DNA from: Actinomycetes bacterium
GTDB taxonomy: Bacteria > Actinomycetota > Acidimicrobiia > IMCC26256 > JANYLB01
NCBI GenBank assembly: GCA_025363815.1
Contig: JANYLB010000016.1
Coordinates: 62,001-126,000, forward strand
DNA length: 64,000 nucleotides
Direction: 5' to 3'
The notes below the pieces were generated by a model that saw nothing but the letters and a program-made list of their open reading frames with translations, did not search any database and was not told the origin of the DNA. Shown one piece after another: positions 60,710 through 64,000 of the stretch (the stretch's first letter is position 1; the number at the start of each line of letters is the position of its first letter). The position numbers were made by a program, and so were the translations under genes.

Positions 60710-61108
60710 CTACCAGACGTGACAGAGGATCTCGCCGCCCACGCGACGCCTGCGCGCCTCGCGGTCGGTCATGAGTCCGTGATTGGTCGACAGGACTGCG
60801 ATCCCCATGCCACCGAGGACGCGGGGAACCCCGGCCGACTTGGTGTACACGCGCAGCCCCGGCTTCGAGACGCGCTTGATGCCGGAGATCGTGCGCTTGC
60901 GTTCGGGCGTGTACTTCAGATGGATGGTCAGCTTCTGACCAGGACGAGTTGCGTCGTCCTCCACCGTGTAGCCCTCGATATAACCCTCCTGGAGGAGGAT
61001 TCCGGCGAGAGCGCCCTTCAACTTCGACGCAGGCATGATGACCTCGTCGTGGAATGCCGTGTTCGCGTTACGCAGACGAGTCAACATGTCGGCGATCGGG
61101 TCGGTCAT
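60710..61108 (-). CDS. rpsH: 30S ribosomal protein S8 (uS8)
   Basis: 132 aa from ATG 61108: [40 protein letters not shown] and [20 protein letters not shown] with the terminal GGEILCHVW are characteristic. Binds 16S rRNA and, in many bacteria, the spc mRNA as an autoregulator. The frame continues open upstream of 61108 but overlaps rpsN. Confidence 0.97.
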   Translation of the reverse strand: MTDPIADMLTRLRNANTAFHDEVIMPASKLKGALAGILLQEGYIEGYTVEDDATRPGQKLTIHLKYTPERKRTISGIKRVSKPGLRVYTKSAGVPRVLGGMGIAVLSTNHGLMTDREARRRRVGGEILCHVW

Positions 61109-61127
61109 CGTCACTGTCGCGTTCCCC

Positions 61128-61313
61128 TCACCAGGATGCCTTGGTGATGCCCGGAACCTCGCCCGCATGGGCGAGTTCGCGCAGGCAGATCCGGCACAGA
61201 CCGAAGCGCCGGTACACCGAGCGGGCGCGGCCGCACTTGCGGCAGCGTGTGTATCCCCGAACCTTGAACTTCGGCTCGGCCTGTTGCTTGTTGACGAGTG
61301 CTTTCTTGGCCAT
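61128..61313 (-). CDS. rpsN: 30S ribosomal protein S14, zinc form (uS14)
   Basis: 61 aa from ATG 61313. Two CxxC pairs ([13 protein letters not shown] and [13 protein letters not shown]) bind zinc, so this is the short type Z form rather than the 100-residue cysteine-free form. It starts two bases after rplE ends. Confidence 0.96.
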   Translation of the reverse strand: MAKKALVNKQQAEPKFKVRGYTRCRKCGRARSVYRRFGLCRICLRELAHAGEVPGITKASW

Positions 61314-61315
61314 CC

Positions 61316-61885
61316 CTACCCCTGAGCCTGGTCGCGGCGAAACGGGAATCCGAGAGCACGCAGGAGCGCGCGACCCTCGTCGTCGGTCACGGCGGTAGAG
61401 ACGATGGTGATGTCCATCCCCCGCACGGTGTCGATCTTGTCGTAGTCGATCTCCGGGAAGATCAACTGTTCGGTGACCCCGAAGGTGTAGTTGCCGTGGC
61501 CATCGAACGAGTTCGGGTTGAGACCCCGAAAGTCGCGGATGCGGGGGATCGCCAGGCTCACGAGTCGGTCGTAGAACTCCCACATGCGAGCGCCGCGCAA
61601 CGTGACCTTGGCGCCGATCGCGTTGCCCTCGCGGAGCTTGAAGGTGGCGATCGACTTTTTCGCCCTGGTCACCAGCGGCTTCTGGCCGGTGATGATCGTG
61701 AGATCGCTGACGGCCCCGTCGAGCAGAGAAGCCTGCTGCGTCGCGCGGCCGACTCCCATGTTCACGACGATCTTCTCGAGGCGCGGAACCTCGAGCAGGT
61801 TCCCCTTGGCAAGCTGGTCCTGGAGCGCGGGGCGGAGTTCGGTGAGGTACCTGGCCTTGAGGCGAGGTCCGGAAGCGGTTGCCAT
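61316..61885 (-). CDS. rplE: 50S ribosomal protein L5 (uL5)
   Basis: 189 aa from ATG 61885, overlapping the rplX stop by one base. [49 protein letters not shown] and [20 protein letters not shown] match L5. Binds 5S rRNA. Confidence 0.97.
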   Translation of the reverse strand: MATASGPRLKARYLTELRPALQDQLAKGNLLEVPRLEKIVVNMGVGRATQQASLLDGAVSDLTIITGQKPLVTRAKKSIATFKLREGNAIGAKVTLRGARMWEFYDRLVSLAIPRIRDFRGLNPNSFDGHGNYTFGVTEQLIFPEIDYDKIDTVRGMDITIVSTAVTDDEGRALLRALGFPFRRDQAQG

Positions 61886-62196
61886 CAGAGGTCCTTGCCG
61901 CACTTGCGGCAGATCCGCACCTTGGTGCCGTCGTTCTCGAACCGGTACCCGATACGGCTCGGACCGCAGGAGCACACGATCGCGACGTTCGACACGTGGA
62001 TCGGCATCTCCTTGTCGATGATGCCGGCCTGCATGGTGCCGCTCGTCTGGCGCTGGTGCTTCTTGACCACGTTGACCAGCTGCGGGCTGGTGACAATTAC
62101 CCGGTTGCGGTCGGTGAGGACGGCCGTGACCTCGCCTTCTTTCCCGAGATCCTTGCCCGCGAGCACCCGCACCCGATCGCCCTTCTTGATCTTCAT
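61885..62196 (-). CDS. rplX: 50S ribosomal protein L24 (uL24)
   Basis: 103 aa. [20 protein letters not shown] is the KOW motif, and [20 protein letters not shown] and [10 protein letters not shown] are the C-terminal part with Cys pairs that may bind zinc. 65 nt separate it from rplN. Confidence 0.97.
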   Translation of the reverse strand: MKIKKGDRVRVLAGKDLGKEGEVTAVLTDRNRVIVTSPQLVNVVKKHQRQTSGTMQAGIIDKEMPIHVSNVAIVCSCGPSRIGYRFENDGTKVRICRKCGKDL

Positions 62197-62261
62197 CGTG
62201 TCTGGTCCAACTCCGCTTTGCCGGCACGGAATCCGCGCGGCTCGTTTGCGCTCGTTGTCAT

Positions 62262-62630
62262 CTAGAGCACCTCCGGCGCGAGCGAGACGATCCGCATGAA
62301 CTTGCGGTCGCGCAGCTCACGACCCACCGGGCCGAAGATGCGCGTCCCGCGCGGCTGGAACTGGTCGTTGATCAGCACGGCCGCGTTCTCGTCGAAGCGG
62401 ATGTAGCTGCCGTCGGCGCGACGGCGCTCCTTCTTGGTCCGCACGACCACGCACTTCACGACCTCACCCTTCTTCACCGCGGCACCGGGGACGGCGTCTT
62501 TCACCGTGGCAACGAAGATGTCGCCTATCCCGGCATAGCGGCGCCGGGTTCCACCCAGCACCTTGATGCACAGCACCTCTCGGGCACCCGAGTTGTCGGC
62601 CACCTTGAGGCGGCTCTCCTGCTGGATCAC
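62262..62630 (-). CDS. rplN: 50S ribosomal protein L14 (uL14)
   Basis: 122 aa from GTG 62630 in a GTGA overlap with the rpsQ stop; upstream codons add non-homologous sequence. [40 protein letters not shown] and [20 protein letters not shown] are standard. Confidence 0.97.
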   Translation of the reverse strand: MIQQESRLKVADNSGAREVLCIKVLGGTRRRYAGIGDIFVATVKDAVPGAAVKKGEVVKCVVVRTKKERRRADGSYIRFDENAAVLINDQFQPRGTRIFGPVGRELRDRKFMRIVSLAPEVL

Positions 62631-62938
62631 CGTGCACGCTCCAGAACTTCCACGACGCGCCAACGCTTCAGGCGTGACATCGGACGGGTCTCCGCGATCC
62701 GCACGCGGTCACCTTCGCGGATCTCGTTCTTCTCGTCGTGGGCGTAGAACCGCCGGGTGCGCTGCATCGTCTTCTGGTAACGGCGATGCCGCACTCGGTC
62801 GATCACCGCGACGACGACGGTCTTGTCCATCTTGGTGGAGACCACCAAGCCCTCCCGCACCTTGCGAGGGTTCGGGCGCCCGTTTGCGTCATTCGCGAGG
62901 TCGGCTTCGTTGCCGGTGGCTTCGGTTTTGTCGCTCAT
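62627..62938 (-). CDS. rpsQ: 30S ribosomal protein S17 (uS17)
   Basis: 103 aa from ATG 62938. A 25-residue acidic N-terminal extension ([17 protein letters not shown]) precedes the OB-fold core [40 protein letters not shown] and [20 protein letters not shown]. Longer N-termini occur in Actinobacteria. Confidence 0.96.
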   Translation of the reverse strand: MSDKTEATGNEADLANDANGRPNPRKVREGLVVSTKMDKTVVVAVIDRVRHRRYQKTMQRTRRFYAHDEKNEIREGDRVRIAETRPMSRLKRWRVVEVLERAR

Positions 62939-63153
62939 GCGTTGCTTCCTTCCGCTGCCTGGATCTCGCGCTGACGCAGGAGCGTCTGCAGGCGGGCGAT
63001 GTGTCGCCGGACGTCGCCGAGGCGCGCCGTGTTGTCGAGCTGACCGGTGGCGTGCTGGAAGCGGAGGTTGAAGTGCTCCTCCTTCGCCTCGAGCAGCCGC
63101 TGGATCAGCTCGCTGTCGTTGAGCTCGCGGAGCTCGGTGGTGGGGTGCAACAT
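62935..63153 (-). CDS. rpmC: 50S ribosomal protein L29 (uL29)
   Basis: 72 aa, two long helices: [20 protein letters not shown] and [20 protein letters not shown], ending with a short tail. Overlaps rpsQ by four bases (ATGA). Confidence 0.96.
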   Translation of the reverse strand: MLHPTTELRELNDSELIQRLLEAKEEHFNLRFQHATGQLDNTARLGDVRRHIARLQTLLRQREIQAAEGSNA

Positions 63154-63156
63154 CGC

Positions 63157-63573
63157 TTATGCCTCCTCGGTCCGGAGGACGAAGCGGGACTTGATTGGGA
63201 GCTTGTGCATCGCGAGCCGCATAGCTTCGCGCGCAGTCTGTTCGGGTACGCCCGACAACTCGAACATCACCCGTCCGGGCTTCACGACCGCGACCCAGTG
63301 CTCCGGGTTTCCCTTGCCCGAACCCATGCGGGTCTCCGCCGGCTTCTGGGTGACGGGCTTGTCGGGGAACACCGTGATCCAGACCTTGCCGCCACGCTTG
63401 ATGTAACGGGTCATCGCGATTCGGGCGGCTTCGATCTGGCGGTTCGTGATCCAACCCGGCTCGAGCGCCTGGATTCCGTAGTCGCCGAACGTCACGCGCG
63501 TACCGCCCTTGGCGATACCGCTCATCCGTCCCCGCTGCACCTTGCGGTGCTTCACCTTCTTCGGCATCAACAT
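63157..63573 (-). CDS. rplP: 50S ribosomal protein L16 (uL16)
   Basis: 138 aa. [60 protein letters not shown] and [20 protein letters not shown] are conserved. ATG 63573 (MLMPKK) or ATG 63567 may be used. Confidence 0.97.
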   Translation of the reverse strand: MLMPKKVKHRKVQRGRMSGIAKGGTRVTFGDYGIQALEPGWITNRQIEAARIAMTRYIKRGGKVWITVFPDKPVTQKPAETRMGSGKGNPEHWVAVVKPGRVMFELSGVPEQTAREAMRLAMHKLPIKSRFVLRTEEA

Positions 63574-63583
63574 CGCAGTGACC

Positions 63584-64000
<417 letters not shown>

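Overview
High-GC DNA with actinobacterial gene order. The rpsC-to-truA ribosomal block, the acpS-nnrD-alr-tsaE-tsaB-rimI-tsaD run, rplM-rpsI-glmM, GuaB3, a CIRCE-controlled groES and a SARP-type regulator all point to Actinomycetota. A deep lineage such as Acidimicrobiia is my best guess from protein character, but it is an inference. No rRNA, tRNA, CRISPR array, transposase or prophage gene was seen. Many genes appear to be transcribed without a leader: a TANNNT -10 hexamer lies 6-8 nt before the start codon.

Layout. 1-806: end of a secreted PKD-like protein. 849-5515: glpD, an alkylglycerone-phosphate-synthase-like flavoenzyme and a glycerol kinase. 5540-7640 (minus): two unknown genes translationally coupled to a stand-alone phosphohistidine swivelling domain of PEP-utilising enzymes. 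7722-9670: an alpha/beta hydrolase and a secreted SapM-like phosphatase. 9696-18731 (minus): central metabolism (mdh, a J-domain protein, icd, folD, purH, purN, sucD, sucC), broken by one plus-strand membrane protein. 18786-29486: a B12-binding protein, pcrA, class I aldolase, guaA, guaB3, a Nudix hydrolase and an acyl-CoA synthetase.

29616-46677 (minus): groES with a perfect CIRCE operator, a large SARP/AAA regulator, then tsaD-rimI-tsaB-tsaE, a family 4 uracil-DNA glycosylase, an alpha/beta hydrolase, alr, nnrD, acpS, a very large GlmS-like protein, glmM, rpsI and rplM. Most junctions overlap by 1-4 bases (GTGA, ATGA or TGATG), so this is probably one long coupled transcription unit making peptidoglycan precursors, t6A-modified tRNA and ribosomal proteins.

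46802-51562 (plus) is an island between rplM and truA, which are normally neighbours. It holds a phosphodiesterase that looks circularly permuted, a cupin, a ribbon-helix-helix protein coupled to a beta-class DNA methyltransferase, a small PD-(D/E)XK nuclease-like protein and a lipoprotein. The methyltransferase ends in a domain that looks homologous to the small nuclease but has lost the catalytic lysine. This is the best candidate for an undescribed restriction-modification-like or genome-maintenance system.

51587-64000 (minus): the S10/spc/alpha ribosomal block, truA back to rpsC, which is cut by the window edge. Its infA has no ATG, GTG or TTG at the conserved N-terminus. Another unexplained signal is a perfect 38-bp repeat shared by glpK and the SARP gene.
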